From Devosia nitrariae (GTDB lineage: Bacteria > Pseudomonadota > Alphaproteobacteria > Rhizobiales > Devosiaceae): a DNA stretch of 64,000 bases. The notes beneath the pieces were generated by a model, which was not told the origin of the DNA, ran no database searches, and worked only from the letters and a program-made list of their open reading frames with translations. Shown piece by piece: positions 8,390 to 16,291 of this stretch. The position numbers and the translations under genes were made by a program. Each line of letters starts with the position of its first letter. Positions within the stretch are counted from its first letter, which is position 1. The stretch is from NCBI RefSeq assembly GCF_030160115.1, contig NZ_BSNS01000020.1, positions 429,347 through 493,346 on the forward strand, read 5' to 3'.

Positions 8390-10632
8390 GCAGTTGCCTC
8401 CGCCGGTAGGAGCGCGGTGTGCGAGCTGCGGCCAGGAAAGGACCAGCCAAGCCGGAGCGCGTTGAGCACAACGACGACAGACGAAGCCGACATGGCAACC
8501 GCCGCCAGGAATGGATTGATCAGGCCGATGGTCGCGACCGGGAGAGCCACGGCATTGTAGACGAGCGCGAGCACCAGGTTTTGCCGCACCAGCCGGCTGG
8601 CCTCGCGGGCGATCGCGATTGCCTGTGGCACCGCATCGAGATTGTCGCGCAGGAAAACGAGGTCGGCGGCGTTGCGGCCGATGTCGGCCGCGCTTCCGGG
8701 TGCCATCGAGACATAGGCCGCAGCAAGCGCTGGCGCGTCATTGAGCCCGTCGCCGACCATCAGCGGCCGTCGCCCCGACGCCGAGAGGGCTGCAAGACGG
8801 GCGCTCTTGCCGCCCGGCATCACGCCCGCCGACCGATTGGCGATCCCGAGTGCGTCCCCGACCGCGTCGACGCTTACCGCCTCATCGCCCGAGACGATCT
8901 CCAGCGGCATGTCCCCGGCCATCAGAACCTGGATGGCCTCCCGGGCGCCGGCCCGCAGCGCATCGCGGATGTCGAAGTGAGCGAGCAGATCTCCGTCGCG
9001 GGCGAACACGGTGCCGGTCGTCCCAGCAGGCCGGGTGAGGGCCCAATCGGCTCGTCCGAGCCGATATTGGGCCCCATTCAGCACGCCCTCTATTCCAGCG
9101 CCCGGAACCTCCCGCATGTTGGTAAAGGCGACGGCGATGGTATCGCCGGTCGCAAGCGCGATGGAGCGGGCGTGCGGATGGCGCGAATGGACGGCGAGCC
9201 CGCCGGCAAGCGCCAGGGTTTCGGCCGAGATGGCCTCTGCATTGGCAAGCTGTGGTTGGCCGGTGGTCAATGTGCCGGTCTTGTCGAAAACGACGCAGTC
9301 GATCTCTGCCAGTCGCTCGAGCGCCGAACCGTCCTTGACCATGATCCCGACATCGAACAGCCGGCGGGCGGCCACCACCTGCACCATCGGCACTGCGAGC
9401 CCCAACGCGCAGGGGCAGGTGATGATGAGCACCGCAATGGCGATGGTGACGGCGTTGTGGACGTCGCCGTTGACCGCCATCCAGCCGAGAAAGGTGACGA
9501 GCGCGGCAAGATGTACGACCGGGGCATAGACTCCCGCGACGCGGTCCGCGATGCGCCGGTAGCGGCTGCGACCACCTGAGGCGGCTTCCATCAGCCGCAG
9601 GAGCTCGGCAAGGGTCGACTCACGCTCGCCCGCTTCGGCCCGAATGGTGAGCGGCCCGGTAAGGTTGAGCGTGCCGGCCTCGAGGCGCGCTCCCGCTTCC
9701 ATGGGCGCCGGCGCGCTTTCGCCGGTGACGAGGCTGCGGTCGACGTCGGACGAACCGGAGAGGATGGTCGCATCGACCGGGACGCGTTCTCCGGCGGCAA
9801 GAAGAATGCGCATGCCCGGTCCGATCTCGCGCAGCGGCAGGTATTCGCGTGTGCCGTCAGCTTGCTCGACGAGCGCCCCGCGCGGGGCCAGCCGGGCGAG
9901 GCCCTTGACCGCCGTGCGGGCCCGCTCGCGCATGACGTGGTCGAGCGTACGTCCGATCAGGAGGAAGAACAGCAGGGAAACCGTGGCGTCGTAGTAGACC
10001 TCGGTGCCCGAATGGATGGTGTCGTAGACCGAGAGCGCGAAGGCGAGGAACACACCCACCGTGATCGGCACGTCCATGTTGGCGCGCCCGTGCCGCAGCG
10101 CCTTCCAGGCCGAGACGTAGAAGACGCGGCCGGAATAGAGGAGAGTCGGCAGGGTCAATCCGGCGCAGATCCAGTGCAACACGTCGCGGGTCGCCGCATC
10201 CGCCCCCGACCACACCGAGCCCGAGAGCATCATGATGTTCATCGAGGCAAAGGCCGCGACCGCGAGCGCGCGGACCAAAGCACCGAGCGCCGGATCCTTG
10301 CCGTCGTCGCCTGTCTCATACAGATGCGCCTCGTAACCGAGCCGCGCCAGCGTCGCGAACAGCGGTGGCGGGGCTTCACCCTTCCAGCGCACGGCGACAC
10401 GCTTGGTCGAGAGGTTGACACGCGCGCTCTCCACGCGATCGAGGGCACCAAATGCCTTTTCGATCGCCTGCACGCAGGCCCCGCAATGGATGGAGGGGAC
10501 GGAGAGGTCCGTCTGGCGGACGCCCTTGTCCACTTCGCGGCTCGAAAGCAGTATCTCGTCAGCCGCCGGGCCGACCCGCTGCGGACCGGCTATCGCTTCG
10601 GCGAACACGGGAGGCGGGACGCAGCAGCTCAT
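8386..10632 (-). CDS. ccoI: Cu-exporting P-type ATPase for cbb3 assembly (CcoI/FixI)
   Basis: P1B-type ATPase thought to deliver copper for the cbb3 oxidase CuB centre. The 748-residue protein has a Cys-rich N-terminus (MSCCVPPP), a heavy-metal-associated domain with CGAC (Cys50, Cys53), the membrane motif CPC (406-408), the phosphorylation motif DKTGT (Asp450), the TGES actuator loop near 303-306 and a GDGLNDAPA hinge near the end. Position between the oxidase genes and ccoS identifies it as CcoI rather than a general CopA. It follows the DUF2189 gene with a 3-nt gap and overlaps ccoS by 4 bp. Confidence 0.95.
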   Translation of the reverse strand: MSCCVPPPVFAEAIAGPQRVGPAADEILLSSREVDKGVRQTDLSVPSIHCGACVQAIEKAFGALDRVESARVNLSTKRVAVRWKGEAPPPLFATLARLGYEAHLYETGDDGKDPALGALVRALAVAAFASMNIMMLSGSVWSGADAATRDVLHWICAGLTLPTLLYSGRVFYVSAWKALRHGRANMDVPITVGVFLAFALSVYDTIHSGTEVYYDATVSLLFFLLIGRTLDHVMRERARTAVKGLARLAPRGALVEQADGTREYLPLREIGPGMRILLAAGERVPVDATILSGSSDVDRSLVTGESAPAPMEAGARLEAGTLNLTGPLTIRAEAGERESTLAELLRLMEAASGGRSRYRRIADRVAGVYAPVVHLAALVTFLGWMAVNGDVHNAVTIAIAVLIITCPCALGLAVPMVQVVAARRLFDVGIMVKDGSALERLAEIDCVVFDKTGTLTTGQPQLANAEAISAETLALAGGLAVHSRHPHARSIALATGDTIAVAFTNMREVPGAGIEGVLNGAQYRLGRADWALTRPAGTTGTVFARDGDLLAHFDIRDALRAGAREAIQVLMAGDMPLEIVSGDEAVSVDAVGDALGIANRSAGVMPGGKSARLAALSASGRRPLMVGDGLNDAPALAAAYVSMAPGSAADIGRNAADLVFLRDNLDAVPQAIAIAREASRLVRQNLVLALVYNAVALPVATIGLINPFLAAVAMSASSVVVVLNALRLGWSFPGRSSHTALLPAEATA

Positions 10633-10635
10633 GGC

Positions 10636-11433
10636 CTAGTCCCGTACCGCCGCATATGCATGCCAGCTCGCGTGGCCGAGAAGGGGAAAAATGATGACAA
10701 GCCCGGCGAGCCCTGTCGCGAGGCTAACCAGCGTCAGGGCGAGCACGATGGCACCCCAGACGAGGAGCGCCGGCAGGTTGTTCCAGACGAGCGACACCGA
10801 GCTACCCATGGCCGAGAAGGCATCGAGTCGCCTGTCCAGCAGCATCGGAATGGAAAAGACGCTGACGGCGAAGGCGAAGGCGGCGAAGAGCCCACCGACC
10901 GCCGCGCCTGTCGCGAGCATCGCAATGCCGGTAGGTGTGGTGAACAGCATTTCGATGACGCGGTCGAAACCGGGAAATGGGCGCCACCCGAAAAAAAGCG
11001 CATAGAGCAGGACCGCAGCGCGCATCCAAACGAGCATGAGCGTCATCAATACTGCGCCGACATAAAAGAGGTGCTGGCCCGGGCTCTGGCGTGGCCAGAT
11101 CATTGCCGAGAGGTAGACCGGCTCGCCAGCTGCAAGCCGCCGGCTCTTCTCATAAAGGCCGGTGGCGAGGACCGGACCGACGACCAGAAAGCCAGCCAGT
11201 GCCGGGAACAGCACCTGCTCCCAACCGAACACGAACATGGCCGAGATGACGATCGCCGAGAGGGTAGCGACGCCGAGGCCGTAGACAAGGCTTGCTCCTG
11301 CTTCCGTCCAAAGGTCTTGCCAGCCCGCGGCGAGCCAGCCGAAGGCAACGGTGACCGGCAGACGCCGACGGTGGTCGACGGCGCGCGGGAGCGGGGGAAC
11401 GGTGGCGGGGATCTGGTGGAATTGCAATGCCAT
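10636..11433 (-). CDS. DUF2189 integral membrane protein
   Basis: 265-residue membrane protein of the DUF2189 family with about six hydrophobic segments; function unknown. ATG 11433 is preceded by GGAGAG at proper spacing; the longer frame upstream only shadows the neighbouring small gene. It sits inside the cco operon, between a 63-residue protein and ccoI, where many rhizobial clusters carry ccoG and ccoH. A role in oxidase maturation or membrane insertion is suggested by position only. N-terminal motif ATVPPLPRAVDHRRRLPVTV precedes the first helix. Confidence 0.8.
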   Translation of the reverse strand: MALQFHQIPATVPPLPRAVDHRRRLPVTVAFGWLAAGWQDLWTEAGASLVYGLGVATLSAIVISAMFVFGWEQVLFPALAGFLVVGPVLATGLYEKSRRLAAGEPVYLSAMIWPRQSPGQHLFYVGAVLMTLMLVWMRAAVLLYALFFGWRPFPGFDRVIEMLFTTPTGIAMLATGAAVGGLFAAFAFAVSVFSIPMLLDRRLDAFSAMGSSVSLVWNNLPALLVWGAIVLALTLVSLATGLAGLVIIFPLLGHASWHAYAAVRD

Positions 11434-11452
11434 GGAACTCTCCGATCCTTGA

Positions 11453-11644
11453 TCAGCAGGCCGATTTTGCGGCGCGGAAGTTGCCTGGCGCCCCGTGGTC
11501 CTTGATATGGTCGACGCAGGCCGGTTGCGTCGCGACGGCCACGTAGACGAGATGCGCATTGGCAACGGCCACGAGCGCGGCGATCGCCAGTAAGGCGCTG
11601 ATGACCGTGCGCCGCGCGCGGCGCCTGCCAACCGGTCCGCTCAT
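11453..11644 (-). CDS. Small single-TM protein in cco operon
   Basis: 63-residue protein with a basic N-terminus (VGRRRARRT), one hydrophobic helix (about residues 14-37) and an exported tail with two cysteines (PACVDH and the C-terminal AAKSAC). The topology predicts the tail outside the cytoplasm, where two Cys could bind metal or form a disulfide. Its ATG overlaps the ccoP stop (ATGA, 11641-11644), and it precedes the DUF2189 gene by 19 nt, so it is part of the operon. I do not recognise an established family. It might be a reduced CcoH/FixH-like helper, but no sequence evidence shows this. Confidence 0.75.
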   Translation of the reverse strand: MSGPVGRRRARRTVISALLAIAALVAVANAHLVYVAVATQPACVDHIKDHGAPGNFRAAKSAC

Positions 11645-12519
11645 TGCCGGCCCTCGCGCAGATCGAGGACATAGAGCGCCAGCAGCTTGATCTCGGCCGG
11701 GGAGAAGCGGGCTTCCCAACTCGGCATCACGCCCTGCCGGCCGCCATAGACGCTGGTGCGGATGGAACGGCGATCTCCACCATAGGTCCAGAAGGGATCG
11801 GTGAGGTCGGGGGCGCCCGTCTCCACCATGCCCTTGGCGTCGACGCCATGGCAGCCAGCGCAATTGTCGGCAAAAAGCCGTTCTCCCGTCGCAACGGGCT
11901 CGGGCTGCGCCTCGGCGATAGCGGGATCGGAGAGCGTCTCCACATAGGCGACCACCGCATCGATCTCGGCCCTGCCCAGCATGCCGTCGCGCCCGAAGGC
12001 CAGCATCTGGGCATAGCGCGTTTCCGGATGAGTTGAGTTGATGCCGACCCGAATGGTTTCGGCGATGGTCTCGGGATCTTCGCCCCACATCATCGGGGCG
12101 GCCGCGATGCTGGGATAGCCGGCATTGCCGGTGCCGCCGGCGCTATGGCAAGCCGCACAGTTGTCGGCAAAGAGCGCCTTGCCGGTATCGCGCACGACCG
12201 CCATCAGCTCGCCGTCAGCCCCGATCGCGTCGAAATCCTCGCTGGCGATCCGGTCGAGCCAGGCGGCCTTCTCCGCGGCGGCCTCGCTGATCGTCTGCTC
12301 GACGGCAACTCTGTGATCGACGCCCAGCAGTCCCCGGAAGTAGCCGCTCACCCCCGGCCAGCTCGGCATCAACAGCGTCCAGATGATCCCGAATGTGGCA
12401 AACACCCCGAGGAACAGCCAGACCACCCGCGGCACCGGCGAGTTGAGCTCCTTGATGCCGTTCCACTCGTGTCCGGTCGTCATGTGACCGGTGAACTTGT
12501 CGCGTTCGTTCAGTTCCAC
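11641..12519 (-). CDS. ccoP: cbb3 cytochrome oxidase diheme subunit III
   Basis: Membrane-anchored diheme cytochrome c that passes electrons to CcoO/CcoN. The 292-residue protein has an N-terminal helix (about residues 33-53) and two class I heme sites, CAACH and CAGCH, each in a separate cytochrome c domain, with distal Met residues expected near MLAFGRDGM and MPSWEA. It begins with GTG (12519-12517), overlapping the ccoQ stop by 10 bp, so the two are coupled. Standard length for CcoP. Confidence 0.95.
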   Translation of the reverse strand: MELNERDKFTGHMTTGHEWNGIKELNSPVPRVVWLFLGVFATFGIIWTLLMPSWPGVSGYFRGLLGVDHRVAVEQTISEAAAEKAAWLDRIASEDFDAIGADGELMAVVRDTGKALFADNCAACHSAGGTGNAGYPSIAAAPMMWGEDPETIAETIRVGINSTHPETRYAQMLAFGRDGMLGRAEIDAVVAYVETLSDPAIAEAQPEPVATGERLFADNCAGCHGVDAKGMVETGAPDLTDPFWTYGGDRRSIRTSVYGGRQGVMPSWEARFSPAEIKLLALYVLDLREGRQ

Positions 12520-12683
12520 GGCCGGTCCTCCTCATTGCTGACCGGATTGCGGGCGGCGTTCTCGAAGCGCTTCCTGTTGCTCGGCCAGAAGGCATAGACG
12601 AGGACGGCGATGCTGAGCGCGACGAGGTAGAAGAGCCCGAAGGACTTGGAGAAGGCGACCATCGTGTCGTGATCGAAAGGCAT
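12510..12683 (-). CDS. ccoQ: cbb3 oxidase small subunit CcoQ
   Basis: 57-residue single-helix subunit (MPFDHDTMVAFSKSFGLFYL at the start, then SIAVLVYAFWP) that stabilises the cbb3 complex. The family motif is a helix followed by a basic NRKRFENAARN stretch. It lies 3 nt downstream of ccoO and overlaps ccoP by 10 bp. Confidence 0.9.
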   Translation of the reverse strand: MPFDHDTMVAFSKSFGLFYLVALSIAVLVYAFWPSNRKRFENAARNPVSNEEDRPWN

Positions 12684-12686
12684 GGC

Positions 12687-13418
12687 TTATTCGGCCTCTG
12701 CTGTCTGGGTTGGAGCGGTGGCACCAGTCAGTGTGCCGAGCACCTGCAGATAGGCGACGAGCGCGTCCATCTCCGTCAGCCGTTGGCCCGATGCATCGAA
12801 GAGCCGGATATTGGTCGCTTCGCCATAGCGCTCGGCAACGCCCGAGGCTTGAGCACTCTCGGGATTGGCCTGGCCGAAGGCATCGATGCTGGCGTAGGCG
12901 ATCATCTCGTCGGTATAGGGCACGCCGACCGTGCGCAGCGCCGCCAGGTGGTTTGCGAGATCATCGGTCCGCAGCTGTGTACGCAGCAGCCAGGGATAGG
13001 CCGGCATTTTGGACTCGGGCACGAGGTCGCGCGGATTGTCGAGATGGGCGCTGTGCCAGGCATCCGAGTACTTGTTGCCGAGACGGGCTAGATCCGGGCC
13101 CGTGCGCTTGGAGCCCCAAAGCATGGGATGATCGTATTGGCTCTCGACGGCCAGCGAATAGGGTCCGTAGCGATCCACCTCGTCGCGGAGCGTGCGGATC
13201 ATCTGGCTGTGGCACGCGTAGCACCCTTCGCGAATGTAGATGTTGCGTCCCGCGACCTCGAGGGGCGTGTAGATCCGCATGTCGGGCGCTGCCTCGACGG
13301 TCTCGTCGATGGTAAAGAGCGGCGCGATCTCGATGAAGCCGCCGATGGAGGCAACGAGCACGATGGCGACCACCATGCCGATCGCGCTACGCTCGAGGTT
13401 GTAGTGAAGCCCGAACAT
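12687..13418 (-). CDS. ccoO: cbb3 cytochrome oxidase monoheme subunit II
   Basis: Membrane-anchored monoheme cytochrome c of the cbb3 oxidase. The 243-residue protein has one N-terminal helix (about residues 12-32) and the heme motif CYACH in EGCYACHSQMIR, the CcoO/FixO signature, with GPDLARLGNKYSDAWH further on. Length is normal. It lies 6 nt after ccoN and 3 nt before ccoQ, in the canonical N-O-Q-P order. Confidence 0.96.
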   Translation of the reverse strand: MFGLHYNLERSAIGMVVAIVLVASIGGFIEIAPLFTIDETVEAAPDMRIYTPLEVAGRNIYIREGCYACHSQMIRTLRDEVDRYGPYSLAVESQYDHPMLWGSKRTGPDLARLGNKYSDAWHSAHLDNPRDLVPESKMPAYPWLLRTQLRTDDLANHLAALRTVGVPYTDEMIAYASIDAFGQANPESAQASGVAERYGEATNIRLFDASGQRLTEMDALVAYLQVLGTLTGATAPTQTAEAE

Positions 13419-13424
13419 GGATGC

Positions 13425-15068
13425 TTATTCTCCGGCGGCAAGGACAGGTTGTGTAGGCAGGTCGCTGGCAATCTCATCGTCGGCGGAAACTGGCATGAGA
13501 ATGGTCATGGCGACGTTGTAGGCGGCAACGATGGCGCCGAGCAGGAACAGGAGCCCGCCGACGGCCCGCGCGATGTAGTAGGGGTGCATGGCGACGAGGC
13601 TGTCGATGAACGAGTAGGCGAGCGTCCCGTTCTCGGTGTAGGTGCGCCACATCAGGCCTTGGATGACGCCTGAATTCCACATGGCGAAGACGTAGATGAC
13701 GGTGCCGGCGAGCGCGAGCCAGAAATGGACTTCGACCAGTTTGGCCGAGTAGAGGCGAGGCCGCTTCCACATCCAGGGCGTCAAGGCATAGATCGAGCCG
13801 AAGGTGATCATCGCAGCCCAGCCAAGCGCGCCGGCATGCACATGGCCGATGGTCCAGTCGGTATAGTGGGAGAGCGAGTTGACCGCGCGGATCGCCATGA
13901 ACGACCCCTCGAATGTGGTCAGGCCATAGAAGATCGCCGCCAGCGCCATGAAGCGCAGTACCGCGTCGTCACGAACCTTGTGCCAGGCGCCGTTGAGGGT
14001 CATCAGGGCATTGCCCGCCGATGCCCAGGAGGGCACGAGGAGCACCACCGAAAAGGCCATGCCGAGCGTCTGAACCCAGTGAGGCAGGGCAGTATAGTGC
14101 AGGTGGTGCGAGCCCGCCCACATGTACATGAACGTGATGCCCCAGAAGCTGATGATCGAGAGGCGATAGGAGAAGATCGGCCGCCCGGCGCGCTTGGGCA
14201 GGTAGTAGTACATCATGCCCAGGAACCCGGCGGTCAGGAAGAATGCCACGGCATTGTGCCCGTACCACCACTGGGTCATGGCGTCCTGCACGCCAGAGAA
14301 CAGCGAATAGGATTTGGCGCTGCCCAGCGACACCGGTACGGCCAAATTGTTGACGATGTGAAGGATCGCCACCACAAGGATGAAGGCCATGTAGTACCAG
14401 TTGGCCACGTAGATGTGCGGCTCCTTGCGCCGCGCGAGCGTTCGCAGGTAGATGGCGAAATAGACGACCCAGACGATGACCAGCCAGATATCGGCGTACC
14501 ACTCTGGCTCGGCATATTCCTTGGATTGGGTCAGGCCCATCAAATAGCCGCTTGCCGCGAGCACGCAGAAGAGGTTGTAACCCAGCAGCACGAACCAGGG
14601 GCTCAACTGGTCGGGCAGGCGTGCGCGTGTCGTGCGCTGGAGGACGTGGAAGGACGTGGCGATAAGCGCGTTGCCGCCGAAGCCGAAGATGACGCCGCTG
14701 GTATGGACCGGACGCAGGCGTCCAAAGCTGGCCCAGGCGGCATCGAAGGTGAACTCGGGGAAGGCGAGGAGCGCAGCCACCCAGAAGCCGGCGGCCATGC
14801 CGACCACCCCCCAGATGAGGGTGAGGACGATGCCGGCCTTGGTGGGGCCGTCGTAGTAGTGGTGGAGCCGCTCGGCAGCAGGTTCGGGCAGGTCGAAGCG
14901 CCGCGCCACGGCAATGCAACCGAAGAGGCCAGCGGCCAGGATAACCCAGCCATGAACTCCGAGCGGATCACTACGTCCGGCGATCGCCATGGCCAGGCCC
15001 GTTGCCGTCAGGCCCGAAAGAATGGTCAAGGCCCAGCGCCGCTCGGTGCGCGTCAGGTCGGCAATCAT
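13425..15068 (-). CDS. ccoN: cbb3 cytochrome oxidase catalytic subunit I
   Basis: Heme-copper oxidase subunit with the heme b and heme b3-CuB centres; reduces O2 with high affinity and pumps protons across the inner membrane. The 547-residue protein has about 12 transmembrane helices. Ligand regions visible: HTSGVIFGFGGNAL and SFHVLQ (low-spin heme), WWYGHNAVAFF and GSHHLHYTALPHWVQ (CuB region) and IGHVHAGALGW (heme b3/b). The start at 15068 (MIADLTRTERRWA) follows a GGGGG stretch; the frame continues 318 nt upstream but runs through the FNR box and is not coding. First gene of the cco operon. Confidence 0.97.
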   Translation of the reverse strand: MIADLTRTERRWALTILSGLTATGLAMAIAGRSDPLGVHGWVILAAGLFGCIAVARRFDLPEPAAERLHHYYDGPTKAGIVLTLIWGVVGMAAGFWVAALLAFPEFTFDAAWASFGRLRPVHTSGVIFGFGGNALIATSFHVLQRTTRARLPDQLSPWFVLLGYNLFCVLAASGYLMGLTQSKEYAEPEWYADIWLVIVWVVYFAIYLRTLARRKEPHIYVANWYYMAFILVVAILHIVNNLAVPVSLGSAKSYSLFSGVQDAMTQWWYGHNAVAFFLTAGFLGMMYYYLPKRAGRPIFSYRLSIISFWGITFMYMWAGSHHLHYTALPHWVQTLGMAFSVVLLVPSWASAGNALMTLNGAWHKVRDDAVLRFMALAAIFYGLTTFEGSFMAIRAVNSLSHYTDWTIGHVHAGALGWAAMITFGSIYALTPWMWKRPRLYSAKLVEVHFWLALAGTVIYVFAMWNSGVIQGLMWRTYTENGTLAYSFIDSLVAMHPYYIARAVGGLLFLLGAIVAAYNVAMTILMPVSADDEIASDLPTQPVLAAGE

Positions 15069-15138
15069 AGTCGGCAGTCCCCCTACGGATGAGAGCAATT
15101 CCGTTGGCTCACGCCTAAAGGGAAAGCGCGCGCAGTCT

Positions 15139-15152
15139 TTGATCTGGCTCAA
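15139..15152 (-). promoter_or_regulatory. FNR/FixK-type site upstream of ccoN
   Basis: TTGATCTGGCTCAA, one mismatch in the right half, 71 bp upstream of the ccoN ATG. FixK or FNR control of cco operons is established in rhizobia, so this is among the best-supported sites in the window. Confidence 0.78.
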
Positions 15153-15206
15153 AGATCGACGCTGAACGCTGTTGCGACCCCGGACATGGGTCCGGAAGCA
15201 GCTTGT

Positions 15207-15220
15207 TTGACCTACGACAA
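15207..15220 (+). promoter_or_regulatory. Degenerate FNR/NnrR-type site upstream of DUF2249 genes
   Basis: TTGACCTACGACAA fits the looser TTG-N8-CAA pattern attributed to NnrR/DNR regulators. It lies 87 bp upstream of the GTG of the first DUF2249 gene. Confidence 0.45.
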
Positions 15221-15307
15221 AGTGGTGCGGCGGCGATGGCGTTAGATAGATGCGTCGAAGCCAGTCCTTCGGCGGGTTCAGGTCGTTGCCATCAAGGAGA
15301 CTCTGTC

Positions 15308-15550
15308 GTGTCAGGTCAGCTTCAGAAGCTGGACGTGCGCATCGTGCCGAGGGCCGAGCGTCACCCCCGTATTTTCGTCCTCGCAAAGTCGCTCGCGCCG
15401 GGCGACGCCTTCGTCATCGTCAATGACCATGACCCGGTCCCGCTTCGCTACCAGCTCCAGGTCGAATATCCAGGCCGGTTCTCCTGGACCTACCTGGAGC
15501 AGGGGCCCGAAGTCTGGCGGGTGGAGCTCTGCCGTCAACTGCCGGCCTGA
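15308..15550 (+). CDS. DUF2249 domain protein
   Basis: 80-residue protein consisting of one DUF2249 domain, known by HPRIFVLAKSLAPGDAFVIV, NDHDPVPLRYQ and the C-terminal FSWTYLEQGPEVWRV. These proteins recur next to denitrification and hemerythrin genes, but their function is unknown; a redox or NO-related role is inferred from that company. The GTG start (15308) follows AAGGAG with 8-nt spacing, which decides it. First gene of a plus-strand run with the tandem DUF2249 gene and the broken DUF59 gene. Confidence 0.85.
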   Translation: MSGQLQKLDVRIVPRAERHPRIFVLAKSLAPGDAFVIVNDHDPVPLRYQLQVEYPGRFSWTYLEQGPEVWRVELCRQLPA

Positions 15551-15594
15551 CACTCGAAGAGCCCGCGCGGCACTGTCACTACACGGAGCTATCT

Positions 15595-16116
15595 ATGGAC
15601 GACCTCGAACTCGATGTGCGCCCCATACTGCGGGGCGGCGGCGAGCCCTTCGCCGCCATCATGGCGGCGGTGGGTCGGCTTCAGCCCGGCCAAAAGCTGA
15701 GGCTGGTGGCAACCTTCAAGCCGATCCCACTTTTCCAGGTCATGGCCCGCCGGGGCTACGAGAGCGCGCCGCGCCACCTTGAAGGGGGAGACTGGGAGGT
15801 CGTCTTTTCACCGTCCGCCGTTTCCGGCGAGGCGGGTGATGGTTCGGGCCTCGATGAGGTCGATACGCTACATTGGCCGGATCCTGTCCGCTATCTCGAT
15901 TGTACCGAACTCGATCCGCCTCGACCTATGGTCGATATCCTGGCCGCCCTCGAGGAGATGCAAGCCGGCGAGGTGCTCTTTGCCTTGCTCGGCCGCGAGC
16001 CGGTCTTCCTGATTCCCGAGTTGCGCAATCGCGGTCACGCCTGGGTCGGCAATTTCGACGAATCGGGGGCCACTTACAGGCTGCTGGTGTGTGTTGCGGG
16101 CGGAGGGCAGGCATGA
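15595..16116 (+). CDS. Tandem DUF2249 protein
   Basis: 173-residue protein with two diverged DUF2249-like halves. The first (about residues 1-75) has LDVRPILRGGGEPFAAIM and FKPIPLFQVMARRGYE; the second (about 98-170) has LDCTELDPPRPMVDILAALE and ELRNRGHAWVGNFDESG. Function unknown. It lies 44 bp after the single-domain DUF2249 gene, and its stop overlaps the ATG of the next, broken gene (ATGA). The arrangement DUF2249-DUF2249-DUF59 beside nnrS suggests a sulfur- or NO-related assembly role; that is inference. Confidence 0.82.
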   Translation: MDDLELDVRPILRGGGEPFAAIMAAVGRLQPGQKLRLVATFKPIPLFQVMARRGYESAPRHLEGGDWEVVFSPSAVSGEAGDGSGLDEVDTLHWPDPVRYLDCTELDPPRPMVDILAALEEMQAGEVLFALLGREPVFLIPELRNRGHAWVGNFDESGATYRLLVCVAGGGQA

Positions 16117-16290
16117 GCGGGACCGAAGCGCTCGCCGATGCGATCCGTCATCGACCCGGAGTTCGGGGTGAACACTGTCGATCTTAGCCTGATCTACGCT
16201 GTCACCGTCGGCAGGGTGGTGGTGCCGTGCCCACAAAGATGACGACGACGGCGCGCCTGCCGACGTCGGCTGGTTGCCAACGACGTAACG
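16113..16290 (+). pseudogene. Broken DUF59 (SufT/PaaD-like) metal-sulfur assembly gene
   Basis: The ATG overlaps the preceding stop (ATGA) and starts MSGTEALADAIR. Then the frame is lost. A second frame reads VIDPEFGVNTVDLSLIYAVT, the DUF59 core, followed by VGRVVV; a third frame continues MTTTARLPTSAG, matching the next conserved strand. At least two frame changes, each consistent with a 2-nt loss or a 1-nt gain, separate these pieces, and the C-terminal part is missing before the nnrS stop. It is either a decayed gene or a sequencing problem. Intact relatives are about 100 residues long and help assemble Fe-S clusters. Confidence 0.7.
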
Positions 16291-16291
16291 C

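Noticed and set aside
9862..11505. 547-codon plus-strand frame across ccoI and the DUF2189 gene
   Set aside because: Spans two real genes on the other strand and has no motif.
13725..15092. 455-codon plus-strand frame opposite ccoN
   Set aside because: Shadow of ccoN; His/Asp/Gly-rich with no domain.
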